From Caballeronia hypogeia (GTDB taxonomy: Bacteria > Pseudomonadota > Gammaproteobacteria > Burkholderiales > Burkholderiaceae), in contig NZ_FCOA02000014.1 in the NCBI RefSeq assembly GCF_001544875.2, positions 1-64,000 of the forward strand: a DNA stretch of 64,000 nt, written 5' to 3'. How positions within the stretch are numbered: the first letter of the stretch is position 1; each line of letters begins with the position of its first letter. A program made the position numbers and the translations under genes. Positions 25,342 through 33,184 of this stretch are shown here, one piece after another. The notes beneath the pieces were generated by a model. The model was given only the letters and a program-made list of their open reading frames with translations, was not told where the DNA came from and did no database searches.

Positions 25342-26139
25342 TCAGGAATGGACCGGGCGTGTGGCTTTCGATGCCGCGCGTGTCTTTCGAACCGGCTGCG
25401 TCGTCTCTTGTTGCGCCGCGTTGTGTCGTTGCAGCAGGCGAATCTGCCGGCGCAATTCGGTTATCGTGCGCTGCATTTCATCGACCTCGGTGCGCGTCGG
25501 AATGTGATACGCCTCGCACCATGATTCGGCGATCGCGCGTTCCTTCAACCGATGATCCGACGCCGCGCGCAACATGCGCGTTTGCGCAGCGACGAATTCA
25601 TCCGACCGGTGCGCCTCGATCAGCGTTTCGTTCGCGATCTTCAACCAGCGATCAATCAGACCGCGCCAGGTCGATGGCGTACCTTCTTCCGATGACGACA
25701 TCGACTTCATCAAGCGTTCGAGCGCCGTGTTCCAGGCGCGTTGCACGATGGCCTGATAAGCCAGCACGGCCTGATCGCGCTCTCTCGCCTTCTTCTGCAA
25801 TTCAGCGATCTTTCGATCGAAGTCCCAAAGCGTTGCGTACTTCGGCCCTTCGATCACGCGCTGCAAACCGGCGTCGAATGCGCCCGCGCCGCTGCCGCTC
25901 CATCGCGCAGGGGAGAACATCTCGCCCAGCGCTTGCGGCGTCCACGCGTCGGAGCCGGCGCCGATCTTGACGAAGGAAGTCCACTTTTCGATGGACTCTT
26001 TCCACGTTTCCTGCAAGTCCGCGAACTGTTCCTGCATGAGCGGTTTCGCGGTTTCTGCCGCTGAAGGATTCATCGACTTGAAGAACGCTTGCTGCATGGC
26101 GTTCCATCCTTCGGTCCAGCCTGCGTTGGCGTCGCTCAT
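25342..26139 (-). CDS. phaE: Class III PHA synthase subunit PhaE
   Basis: A 265-residue partner of PhaC. Traits are the N-terminal WTEGWNAMQQAFF amphipathic part, the central RWLKIANETLIEAHRSDEF segment and a C-terminal coiled coil with IPTRTEVDEMQRTITELRR. The ATG at 26139 shares an ATGA overlap with the upstream alcohol dehydrogenase stop and gives the family-like start MSDANAGWTEGW; an upstream open extension of 54 codons lies inside the dehydrogenase gene and is rejected. It is shorter than the roughly 355-residue Allochromatium PhaE. Confidence 0.88.
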   Translation of the reverse strand: MSDANAGWTEGWNAMQQAFFKSMNPSAAETAKPLMQEQFADLQETWKESIEKWTSFVKIGAGSDAWTPQALGEMFSPARWSGSGAGAFDAGLQRVIEGPKYATLWDFDRKIAELQKKARERDQAVLAYQAIVQRAWNTALERLMKSMSSSEEGTPSTWRGLIDRWLKIANETLIEAHRSDEFVAAQTRMLRAASDHRLKERAIAESWCEAYHIPTRTEVDEMQRTITELRRQIRLLQRHNAAQQETTQPVRKTRAASKATRPVHS

Positions 26140-27263
26140 TCGAACACCACCACCTGTCGGATCGCGCGGCCTTCGTGCAAGAGATCGAAGCCGTGATTGA
26201 TCTCGTCGAGCGTCAATCGGCCAGTGAGCAGTTTGTCCACCGGCAAACGGCCTTGCTTGTATAGCTCGATGAAATGAGGAATATCGCGCGACGGAACGCA
26301 CGTGCCGATATAACTGCCTTTCACGGTGCGCTCTTCAGCCACGAGACTCACCGCGGGCATGGGCCAGCGCGCGGTGGAAGGCGGCAAGCCCGCAGTGACG
26401 GTCGATCCGCCGCGGCGCGTGATGTTGTACGCGAGGTCCAGCGCGCGGATCGATCCGGCGAATTCGAAGGCGTATTCGACACCGCCCGAACTCAACTCGC
26501 GAATGTGCGCGAGCGCATCCTCGCGGCCTGCATTGACGACATGCGTAGCGCCGAGACTCTTGGCCTGCTCCAGTTTTTCATCCGACAAGTCGATCGCGAT
26601 GATCTGCCGCGCGCCCGCCGCGTGAGCGCCGATCAGCGCCGCCAGTCCCACGCCGCCCAGGCCGATCACGGCCACCGACGCGCCCACTCGAACCTGCGCC
26701 GTGTTCACGACGGCGCCTACGCCCGTGAGCACCGCGCAGCCGAATAACGCCGCTTCGTCGAGCGGCACACTCGGATCGATCTTCACCACGGAGCGGCGCG
26801 ACACGGTTGCATATTCGGCGAAGACAGAGCAGCCAAGATGATGATTGACGACTTCGCCACTGCGAGTAAGGCGGCGTGAGCCGGAAAGCAGCGTACCTGC
26901 GCCGTTTGCCGCGGCACCGGGCTCGCACAGCGCAGGCCGTCCTTCGGCACACGGCGCGCAGTGTCCGCAACTCGGCACGAACACGACGACGACGTGATCG
27001 CCTACCTGAAGATCGGTGACACCGGCGCCGAGTTCCTGGACGACGCCAGCGGCTTCATGGCCGAGCGCCATCGGCATCGGACGCGGCCGGTCGCCGTTGA
27101 TCACCGATAGATCCGAGTGGCAAAGCCCCGCCGCCGCGATCTTGATCGACACTTCGCCCGGTCCGGGCGGAGCAAGCTCGATGTCTTCGATTTTCAGAGG
27201 ACGGGAAACCGCATAGGGAGCCGTCGCGCCCATAGCCTCCAAAACAGCAGCTTTGATCTTCAT
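26136..27263 (-). CDS. Zinc-dependent alcohol dehydrogenase (medium-chain family)
   Basis: A 375-residue enzyme. Catalytic zinc ligands are in GLCHSDLSV and GHEAAGVV. The structural-zinc cysteines are in CGHCAPCAEGRPALC. The NAD-binding loop is VIGLGGVGLAALIG. It resembles class III-like and related alcohol dehydrogenases acting on alcohols or aldehydes. Between an aldehyde dehydrogenase and PhaE-PhaC it could reduce an omega-semialdehyde to a hydroxy acid usable for polymer synthesis, or oxidise a hydroxyl in the catabolic direction. The direction cannot be read from sequence. Confidence 0.88.
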   Translation of the reverse strand: MKIKAAVLEAMGATAPYAVSRPLKIEDIELAPPGPGEVSIKIAAAGLCHSDLSVINGDRPRPMPMALGHEAAGVVQELGAGVTDLQVGDHVVVVFVPSCGHCAPCAEGRPALCEPGAAANGAGTLLSGSRRLTRSGEVVNHHLGCSVFAEYATVSRRSVVKIDPSVPLDEAALFGCAVLTGVGAVVNTAQVRVGASVAVIGLGGVGLAALIGAHAAGARQIIAIDLSDEKLEQAKSLGATHVVNAGREDALAHIRELSSGGVEYAFEFAGSIRALDLAYNITRRGGSTVTAGLPPSTARWPMPAVSLVAEERTVKGSYIGTCVPSRDIPHFIELYKQGRLPVDKLLTGRLTLDEINHGFDLLHEGRAIRQVVVFE

Positions 27264-27320
27264 TCTGTTAGTTCCATTAGATAGTTACGAGCGCACGGAC
27301 GAGCTTGAGCCTCACCTCGC

Positions 27321-28793
27321 TCATCGCATGACGAATGGATCGACGATCGGTTCGTCGGAGGTTCGAATCCAGACGGACTTCGTTCGCGTGTATTCCATCG
27401 CCGCATCGAAACCGCCTTCCCGTCCCAGCCCGCTCAAGCCATAACCGCCGAACGGCACGATGGGCGAAACGACGCGATAGGTATTCACCCAGACGATGCC
27501 TGCGCGCAGTGCACGCGAGAGCCGATGCGCGCGCGTCAGGTTCGTCGTGAAGACGCCCGATGCAAGTCCATAGCGCGTGTCGTTGGCTATGGCGATGGCT
27601 TCCGCTTCGGTATCGAACGTCACGACGCTCAGCACCGGGCCGAACAACTCGTTCGTCACACTCGGCACTTGCGTGTTGGGGCAGTCGACGATCGTGGGCT
27701 GGAAATAATAGCCACGGGTTTTATCGGAAGGCTGGCTTCCGCCGGTTGCCACTCGGGCGCCCGCTTCGACGCTATCCTTCAAGACTTTCTGGATATGTTC
27801 GAGTTGCCGGCGAGTCGCCAGCGGACCCATTTCCGTGGCCATATCCTGAGGATCGCCGATTCGAATCGCTTCCGCCTTCTCGACAAGCTTCGCCACGAAA
27901 GCATCGTGAATGCCGCGTTGAATCACCAGACGCGATCCGGCGACACAGCTTTGCCCGGTCGCCGCAAAAATACCCGCGACGACGGCATTGCATGCGCTTT
28001 CGATATCGGCATCGTCGAACACCAGTACCGGCGATTTGCCACCCAGTTCAAGCGACATCGCCGCGAGGTTATCCGCCGAGTTCCGCACGACATGACGCGC
28101 CGTTTCGGGTCCACCGGTGAACGCAATCTTCGACACGAGCGGATGGCTCGTGAGCGTGCGTCCGCATTCGTTGCCGAAACCCGTCACGACGTTGACGACG
28201 CCTTTCGGGAAGCCCGCTTCGTGGACCAGCCGCGCGAATTCGAGCAATGGAGCGGGACCGTCTTCGGACGCCTTGAGCACGATCGTGCAGCCAGCGGCGA
28301 GCGCCGGTCCCACTTTCACCGCCGAAAGAAACAGTTGCGAATTCCACGGCACGATCGCGGCCACCACGCCGACGGGTTCGCGACGCACCGTGACTTCCAT
28401 ATCGGGCTTATCGACGGGAAGCCACGCGCCCTGCATCTTGTCGGCAATGCCCGCGTAATAGCGGTAATACTCCGCGACATAGCCGATCTGCGCTCGCGTC
28501 TCGCGAATAAGCTTGCCGGTATCCCGCGTTTCGAGTTCCGCGAGACGAGGCGCATGTTGCGCCACCAGATCCGCGAGGCGATATAGCAGCTTGCCGCGCG
28601 CGGTCGCGTTCAGATTCGCCCACGCCGGGTCCATGAAGGCACGGTGCGCCGCCTGCACCGCGCGGTCCACATCGTCCGCGCTGGCGGATGGCATATGCGC
28701 CCAGACTTCGCCTGTGGAGGGATCGATGCTATCGAAGTGTTCCTTCGCGTCTTCGAATGCACCATCGATATATTGCTGAAACCGCTGCACCAT
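27321..28793 (-). CDS. Aldehyde dehydrogenase, module copy 1
   Basis: A 490-residue NAD(P)-dependent aldehyde dehydrogenase. Landmarks are PWNSQLFLSAVKVGPALAAG, FTGGPETARHVV, the general-base glutamate in LELGGKSPVLVF and the nucleophilic cysteine in ATGQSCVAGSR. The tail is FGGYGLSGLGREGGFDAAMEY. It is clearly paralogous to the gene at 35189-36658, which has the same FVMR carboxyl end. It lies 41 bp after the luciferase-like monooxygenase, in the same order as in the second operon. Semialdehyde oxidation to a dicarboxylate or hydroxymuconate-like acid is a plausible role. Confidence 0.9.
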   Translation of the reverse strand: MVQRFQQYIDGAFEDAKEHFDSIDPSTGEVWAHMPSASADDVDRAVQAAHRAFMDPAWANLNATARGKLLYRLADLVAQHAPRLAELETRDTGKLIRETRAQIGYVAEYYRYYAGIADKMQGAWLPVDKPDMEVTVRREPVGVVAAIVPWNSQLFLSAVKVGPALAAGCTIVLKASEDGPAPLLEFARLVHEAGFPKGVVNVVTGFGNECGRTLTSHPLVSKIAFTGGPETARHVVRNSADNLAAMSLELGGKSPVLVFDDADIESACNAVVAGIFAATGQSCVAGSRLVIQRGIHDAFVAKLVEKAEAIRIGDPQDMATEMGPLATRRQLEHIQKVLKDSVEAGARVATGGSQPSDKTRGYYFQPTIVDCPNTQVPSVTNELFGPVLSVVTFDTEAEAIAIANDTRYGLASGVFTTNLTRAHRLSRALRAGIVWVNTYRVVSPIVPFGGYGLSGLGREGGFDAAMEYTRTKSVWIRTSDEPIVDPFVMR

Positions 28794-28834
28794 GTCGGCC
28801 GCTCCTGAATTGAAGAATACGATTCGCGTTCGCC

Positions 28835-29878
28835 TTATCGCGTCTGGAATGCAGGCATAACCTTGTCGATGAACAATTGCAGCGACTTCTTCTTGCGCTC
28901 GAAACTCATATGGCTGTCGAGCCAGAAGCTGTACTGGTCATAGCCAAGTTCTTCATAGCTTTTCAACCGCGCGATGACATCGGCTGCTTGGCCGATCACC
29001 AGATTCTTTCGAATCGACTCGGCGGAGTATTGCGGGAACATATCGACGTCCGCTTCCGTGAGCTGCTCGATAAAGCCTTGCTCGACAGGACGCTCGTTCT
29101 TGAACCACTTGCTGAAGTAGCGATAGAACCGCGCAAGATCTTCGACACCTGCGTCGACTTCCGCCGCATCTTCGCCGACGAACGTGTGCATCAGCATCAT
29201 CACTTGCGGACGCGGAACATCGGGATGCGCGGCGCAAGCGGCGTTGAAGCGTTCCATGAGGCTCGCGACTTCGGCATCACCCGCAGCGAGCGACGTGACT
29301 TGCACGTTGCAGCCGTTGGCCACCGCGAAGGCATGCGAACTCGGATCACGCGCGGCGAGCCACAACGGCGGATACGGCTGCTGAATCGGACGCGGCACCG
29401 GCGTGGTCGAAGGCCACGACCAGAATTCACCCTGATGCGCGTAATCGCCCTTGAACAGTTTGCGCAGCGCCGGCACGAGTTCGCGCATGCGCGCGCCAGC
29501 GCTCATTGCGTCGAGGCCCGGCAAAAGCCGTTCGTATTCGAATGAGTAAGCGCCTCGCGCGATGCCGATATCGAGCCGCCCGTTACTCGCGACATCGACC
29601 ATTCCTGCTTCACCGGCAAGCGCGATCGGATGCCAGAAAGGAGCGATAACAGTGCCCGTTCCAAGACGAATCTTGTCCGTCTTCGCGGCGAGATAAGACA
29701 GATTGACGAAGGGATTCGGCGCGATCGTGAATTCCATCGCGTGGTGTTCGCCAATCCAGGCCGTCTCGAAGCCGCCGCGCTCGGCGAGCTGCACGAGTTC
29801 GGTCATCTGGTCGAACAATTCGCGATGCGACGTCTTGGTGTCGTATCGCTCCATATGCAAAAACAAAGAAAATTTCAT
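28835..29878 (-). CDS. Luciferase-like flavin-dependent monooxygenase, module copy 1
   Basis: A 347-residue LLM-class monooxygenase that uses reduced flavin supplied by a separate reductase. Traits are MKFSLFLHMERYD, FETAWIGEHHAMEFTIAPNP, RLGTGTVIAPFWHPIALAGE and the GRLDIGIARGAYSFEYERL barrel segment. It is paralogous to 34139-35176, with blocks such as APFWHPI and ARGAYSFEYERL identical. The upstream neighbour (90 bp) is a flavin reductase, making a two-component oxygenase. Related pairs open N-heteroaromatic rings or do Baeyer-Villiger-type chemistry; the substrate is unknown here. Confidence 0.9.
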   Translation of the reverse strand: MKFSLFLHMERYDTKTSHRELFDQMTELVQLAERGGFETAWIGEHHAMEFTIAPNPFVNLSYLAAKTDKIRLGTGTVIAPFWHPIALAGEAGMVDVASNGRLDIGIARGAYSFEYERLLPGLDAMSAGARMRELVPALRKLFKGDYAHQGEFWSWPSTTPVPRPIQQPYPPLWLAARDPSSHAFAVANGCNVQVTSLAAGDAEVASLMERFNAACAAHPDVPRPQVMMLMHTFVGEDAAEVDAGVEDLARFYRYFSKWFKNERPVEQGFIEQLTEADVDMFPQYSAESIRKNLVIGQAADVIARLKSYEELGYDQYSFWLDSHMSFERKKKSLQLFIDKVMPAFQTR

Positions 29879-29968
29879 CTCGTCTTCTCCACTGATTGTT
29901 CACGTCGTGCCCAATCACTCACCTCGTGTCGCGCTCGACTTTCTTTTCCTGATAACTTCGTTCGTCGT

Positions 29969-30922
29969 TCAATGCTGACGTGCAAGCGATTGCACCGTTC
30001 CCGTTTCCGAGTCGCCTACATAGATGCCGAACGCGTCTTCGCTTCGCTCGCGCACATACCGTTGAAGCATCGATTTCACGGCGCTGTCGCGCACTTGGTC
30101 CCAGGGAATCTCGTTCAGGGGAATCATGCGAAGCGAGCTGTTTGCCGCGAGGCCGCTGTTATCGAGCACGCGTCCGCGATAGTAGACATGCACGCCGGGT
30201 TGATCGCTTTGTCCTTCGAAAACGGCGAAAAGGAAATCCAGATTCGCTTCGAGTCCGAGCTTTGCAAGCACGCCGCGCAAGCTATTCGCGTTGCTGGCCG
30301 GTTCGAGCTTCACGCCCGTCGGCAATTCCAGTCCGCGAGGGGTTTCCAGAAGGGCGATGCGATCGTCGTGTTCGAGAATCGCACCGACTTTTGCGGTCGA
30401 CCCGGCCGCGGTGAGCGCTTCCTGCGTCAGGCTGAAATTGACATACGCGCCGCGACAATAACCAAGCGGCGAAGACGACGTGTGCGTGAACTCCACCACG
30501 CGACCGATCAGGATGATGTGATCGCCCGCATCGACGACCTGATGGGTCATGCAATCGAAGCTGGCGGCGGCGCCGGTCATGAGCGGTGCGCCGGTGGTTC
30601 GCGCATGCCATTCGACTTGAGCGAACTTGTCGGCGGCCTTAGAAGCGAACACGCCCGATACCGACTTCTGATCTTCCGCCAGCACGCTCACAGCGAAGTG
30701 ATCGGTCTTCGAAAAGACGGCATGACTCGATGCGGTCTTCGCGATGCAAACGAGAATGAGCGGTGGATCGAGCGATACGGAACTGAAAGAGTTGGCCGTG
30801 AAACCTCGCGGCGAACCGTCCTCCTGAATCGTCGTGACCACCGTCACGCCGGTGACGAACGCGCCCAGCGCGCGACGAAACTCCAGCGGGTCCAGCGTCT
30901 TTTCAATTGCCGTCTCATTCAT
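29969..30922 (-). CDS. Flavin reductase with C-terminal Nudix-like domain, module copy 1
   Basis: A 317-residue two-domain protein. Residues 1-165 are a HpaC/RutF-type flavin reductase (FRRALGAFVTGVTVVTT, RGFTANSFSSVSLDPP, SFDCMTHQVVDAGDHI) that would supply FMNH2 or FADH2 to the monooxygenase. Residues 175-300 resemble a Nudix fold, but in the box region (TGVKLEPASNANSLRGVLAK, then LGL) the metal-binding glutamates are missing, so it is probably non-catalytic. Its start overlaps the hydrolase stop by 8 bp. It is about four-fifths identical by eye to 47611-48573. Confidence 0.88.
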   Translation of the reverse strand: MNETAIEKTLDPLEFRRALGAFVTGVTVVTTIQEDGSPRGFTANSFSSVSLDPPLILVCIAKTASSHAVFSKTDHFAVSVLAEDQKSVSGVFASKAADKFAQVEWHARTTGAPLMTGAAASFDCMTHQVVDAGDHIILIGRVVEFTHTSSSPLGYCRGAYVNFSLTQEALTAAGSTAKVGAILEHDDRIALLETPRGLELPTGVKLEPASNANSLRGVLAKLGLEANLDFLFAVFEGQSDQPGVHVYYRGRVLDNSGLAANSSLRMIPLNEIPWDQVRDSAVKSMLQRYVRERSEDAFGIYVGDSETGTVQSLARQH

Positions 30923-31787
30923 GACGCGCTCCTTTAGTTTCTGCGCCGGCTTTGACTTTTTCCGACGAATTCAATAGAAAACAGATCAGTCTTTCGTTCA
31001 CTTCGTCGGGATCGGTCACGGACATCATGTGTCGCGCACCCGCGATGATCTCGGCTCTTCCACCAGGCGTCACGGCCGCCATCGCCCGCGACATGTCAGG
31101 GCTGGAATTGGGATCGCATTCTCCCGTGAGGAAAAGCGCCGGAACCGCCAGCTCGGGCAAACGATGCACATGCACGTCGTCGGAATTCGCGAATAGCCGA
31201 TACGTGCGCGCATAGCCCACCGGTTGAACCGTCAGAAGCAAGTGACGCAAATCATGCGCTGATTGCTTCAGCGAAGCCGGCACCGGATCGCCGAACCAGC
31301 GCGAAATCGTGTCATCGACGCCTGCCATTGCCGTGCCCGAATCCAGCGAATCCGCGCGGCCGACGATTGCAGCGCGTTGTTCAGGGGAGCGGTCATAGAC
31401 CGCATTGAGCGCGGCAACACTGAGCGTGCGCTCCGAATACGAAAGCGCGAATTCGAGTGCGACCAGCGCGCCCATCGAATGTCCGACGATATGCGCGCGT
31501 TCGATATTCAGCGTGTCGAGCAGCGCCCCGACCTGTGCCGCATATTCATCGAGGGCAGGTTGCTCGCTCGGCAGCGAACTGCCGCCGTGACCGAGCATGT
31601 CAAAGGCCAGCACCTGAAAATGCCGCGTCAGGAAGTCGATTTGCGGCGCCCACACATGATGATTCATGCCGACGCCATGAATCAGCACGACCGTCTCGCT
31701 GGATGCGCCCGCGCGCGATGCATACAGGCTGTAGCAGGTGCCGGCCGTCGTGCCGCCCGAGACGAGGTGGCTTTCCTGCGGCTTCAC
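30915..31787 (-). CDS. Alpha/beta hydrolase, module copy 1
   Basis: A 290-residue alpha/beta hydrolase with the HGVGMNHHVWAPQID oxyanion loop, nucleophile elbow IVGHSMGALVALEFAL, acid in LTGECDPNSSPDM and histidine in AGARHMMSVTDPDEV. It overlaps the DUF1185 gene by 4 bp and the flavin reductase by 8 bp, so translation is coupled. Paralogues are at 33153-33971 and 48566-49438, each next to a flavin reductase gene or its remnant. In comparable ring-opening pathways a hydrolase of this fold cleaves the amide or enol product; that role is inference here. Confidence 0.88.
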   Translation of the reverse strand: MKPQESHLVSGGTTAGTCYSLYASRAGASSETVVLIHGVGMNHHVWAPQIDFLTRHFQVLAFDMLGHGGSSLPSEQPALDEYAAQVGALLDTLNIERAHIVGHSMGALVALEFALSYSERTLSVAALNAVYDRSPEQRAAIVGRADSLDSGTAMAGVDDTISRWFGDPVPASLKQSAHDLRHLLLTVQPVGYARTYRLFANSDDVHVHRLPELAVPALFLTGECDPNSSPDMSRAMAAVTPGGRAEIIAGARHMMSVTDPDEVNERLICFLLNSSEKVKAGAETKGARHE

Positions 31788-32362
31788 GATTCCAGCTCCT
31801 TGTGATCCTGATAGCGATCGCCGATGCGATGGTGCGGCCGGCCGCCGATCGATGCGCCCAGCGCGATGACGAGTTCGTCCGGCGCGGGCGCATCGACGAT
31901 CGAGAACTGGACGGTGAGGTAGTGCGAACGCATCCCTTCGTCATGCTTGTGCATGAGCGGAATCGTGATCGGGCAGTTCGGCCCGCCGCGCAGATTGGTG
32001 AAGCTCAGATAGCTTTTGGCGCCGACCGCGTTGCGGAAGTGATTTCCGAAACGAAGCGTGTGGATCAGAGCGGACGCGTGTTCGACTTCGCCGGACGTCC
32101 CGACGATCGCGGCCTTGCCGTAGCCTTCGACGGCATCGCCCGAACCTGCCGCGCGGATGATTTCCGCCGTCAGCATTTCGCCCAAAGGCGACGCCAGCGC
32201 GTGGATCTCCGGCTTGAGATCTTCGACGAATCCACGCCCCGCCCACGGATTCCGAAGAACCGCCGCGACACCGAACATCTTCAACGGGCGCTCGGCGGCC
32301 TTCTCTCCTTCGATCCGCGTTTCCTCGCTAAACGTCACCAGCTTGCGCACTTCCAGTTTCAT
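31784..32362 (-). CDS. AA_synth (DUF1185) family protein, module copy 1
   Basis: A 192-residue protein of the family annotated 'amino acid synthesis' (AA_synth, formerly DUF1185), whose biochemical function is not established. Visible conserved blocks are AVLRNPWAGRGFVEDL, GSGDAVEGYGKAAIVG, EVEHASALIHTLRFGN, GAKSYLSFTNLRGG and the C-terminal GGRPHHRIGDRYQD. It is the first gene of the ten-gene minus-strand operon, opposite its paralogue at 32582. Constant placement at the head of both operons suggests a catalytic or processing step specific to this pathway. Confidence 0.85.
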   Translation of the reverse strand: MKLEVRKLVTFSEETRIEGEKAAERPLKMFGVAAVLRNPWAGRGFVEDLKPEIHALASPLGEMLTAEIIRAAGSGDAVEGYGKAAIVGTSGEVEHASALIHTLRFGNHFRNAVGAKSYLSFTNLRGGPNCPITIPLMHKHDEGMRSHYLTVQFSIVDAPAPDELVIALGASIGGRPHHRIGDRYQDHKELES

Positions 32363-32440
32363 CTCGTTCTCCGAAAAAGCCCGACATCGGCGTTAAGAGC
32401 ATGAGACGAATAGTACGAAGGCCGCGATCCAAGATATATT

Positions 32441-32456
32441 ATGGTATTCCATAGTA
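32441..32456 (-). promoter_or_regulatory. GntR-type operator overlapping a -10 element, copy-1 operon
   Basis: On the minus strand it reads TACTATGGAATACCAT, about 80 bp upstream of the first DUF1185 gene. The hexamer TACTAT followed by GG-N4-CCAT matches the other seven elements. Confidence 0.7.
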
Positions 32457-32515
32457 CGGCACTCCGATAGAAACATCAGTCGAAACAAGTCAAATGCGGC
32501 GCAGGGTATACACGC

Positions 32516-32542
32516 ATGGCCTGCCATAGTATGGAATTCCAT
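32516..32542. promoter_or_regulatory. Tandem GntR-type operators in the divergent control region
   Basis: Two ATGG-N4-CCAT palindromes lie 15 bp apart: ATGGCCTGCCAT (32516-32527) and ATGGAATTCCAT (32531-32542). On the plus strand the second is preceded by TAGT, giving TAGTATGGAATTCCAT, a -10-like element 40-55 bp upstream of the copy-2 DUF1185 start. On the minus strand the first reads TACTATGGCAGGCCAT. Confidence 0.68.
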
Positions 32543-32581
32543 AATCAACCACGTTCTTACTTTTCAGAGAAGATCCTCCCT

Positions 32582-33184
32582 ATGAGCCTCATTCGAAAAT
32601 CGATTCTTCACGTCGAAACCGTTCACGTGGACGGCGACAAAGACGCCTCCAAGCCGCTGAAAATGATCGGCGCCGCCGCCGTCATCAAGAATCCGTGGGC
32701 GGGCCGCGGCTATGTCGAGGATCTCTCGCCCGAGATTCGTGAGATCGCGCCGCAACTGAGCGCGTACCTCACCAAACTCATCCTGGACGAAGCCGGTTCC
32801 GGCGAGGCCGTCGAAGCATTCGGCAAGAGCGCGATCGTGGGCGTTGACGGCGAACTGGAACACGCGTCCGCGCTGATCCACACGCTGCACTTCGGCAACA
32901 CGTATCGCAGCGCGGTCGGCGCGAAGTCGTATCTCGCGTTCAACAACACGCGCGGGCCGGCGAATTCACCACTCCTGATCCCGATGATGGACAAGAACGA
33001 CGAAGGACGCCGCTCGCACTATCTGACGCTCCAGTTCGCCATTCCCGACGCGCCGGCAGCCGATGAACTCGTGATCGCCATCGGCGGCGCGACCGGTGGT
33101 CGTCCGCATCACCGCATTGGTGACCGTTATAAAGACCTCGCTGAACTCGGCAATGACGTCAACAATCCTGCAGCTGTCAAGTAA
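32582..33184 (+). CDS. AA_synth (DUF1185) family protein, module copy 2
   Basis: A 200-residue paralogue of the 31784-32362 product with the same blocks: AVIKNPWAGRGYVEDLSPEI, GSGEAVEAFGKSAIVGVDGE, EHASALIHTLHFGNTYRS and GGRPHHRIGDRYKD. The ATG at 32582 aligns with its paralogue; an in-frame ATG at 32516 lies within the operators and is rejected. It heads the four-gene plus-strand operon. The next gene starts inside its 3' end, giving a 32-bp overlap. Function unknown beyond the family label. Confidence 0.85.
   Translation: MSLIRKSILHVETVHVDGDKDASKPLKMIGAAAVIKNPWAGRGYVEDLSPEIREIAPQLSAYLTKLILDEAGSGEAVEAFGKSAIVGVDGELEHASALIHTLHFGNTYRSAVGAKSYLAFNNTRGPANSPLLIPMMDKNDEGRRSHYLTLQFAIPDAPAADELVIAIGGATGGRPHHRIGDRYKDLAELGNDVNNPAAVK

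Noticed and set aside
28835..31787. Reading the LLM, flavin reductase, hydrolase and NCS1 set as the uracil Rut pathway
   Set aside because: RutB and RutC counterparts are absent, the LLM proteins lack RutA length and blocks, and DUF1185, ALDH and PhaEC do not belong to Rut. Only the reductase and permease families are shared.
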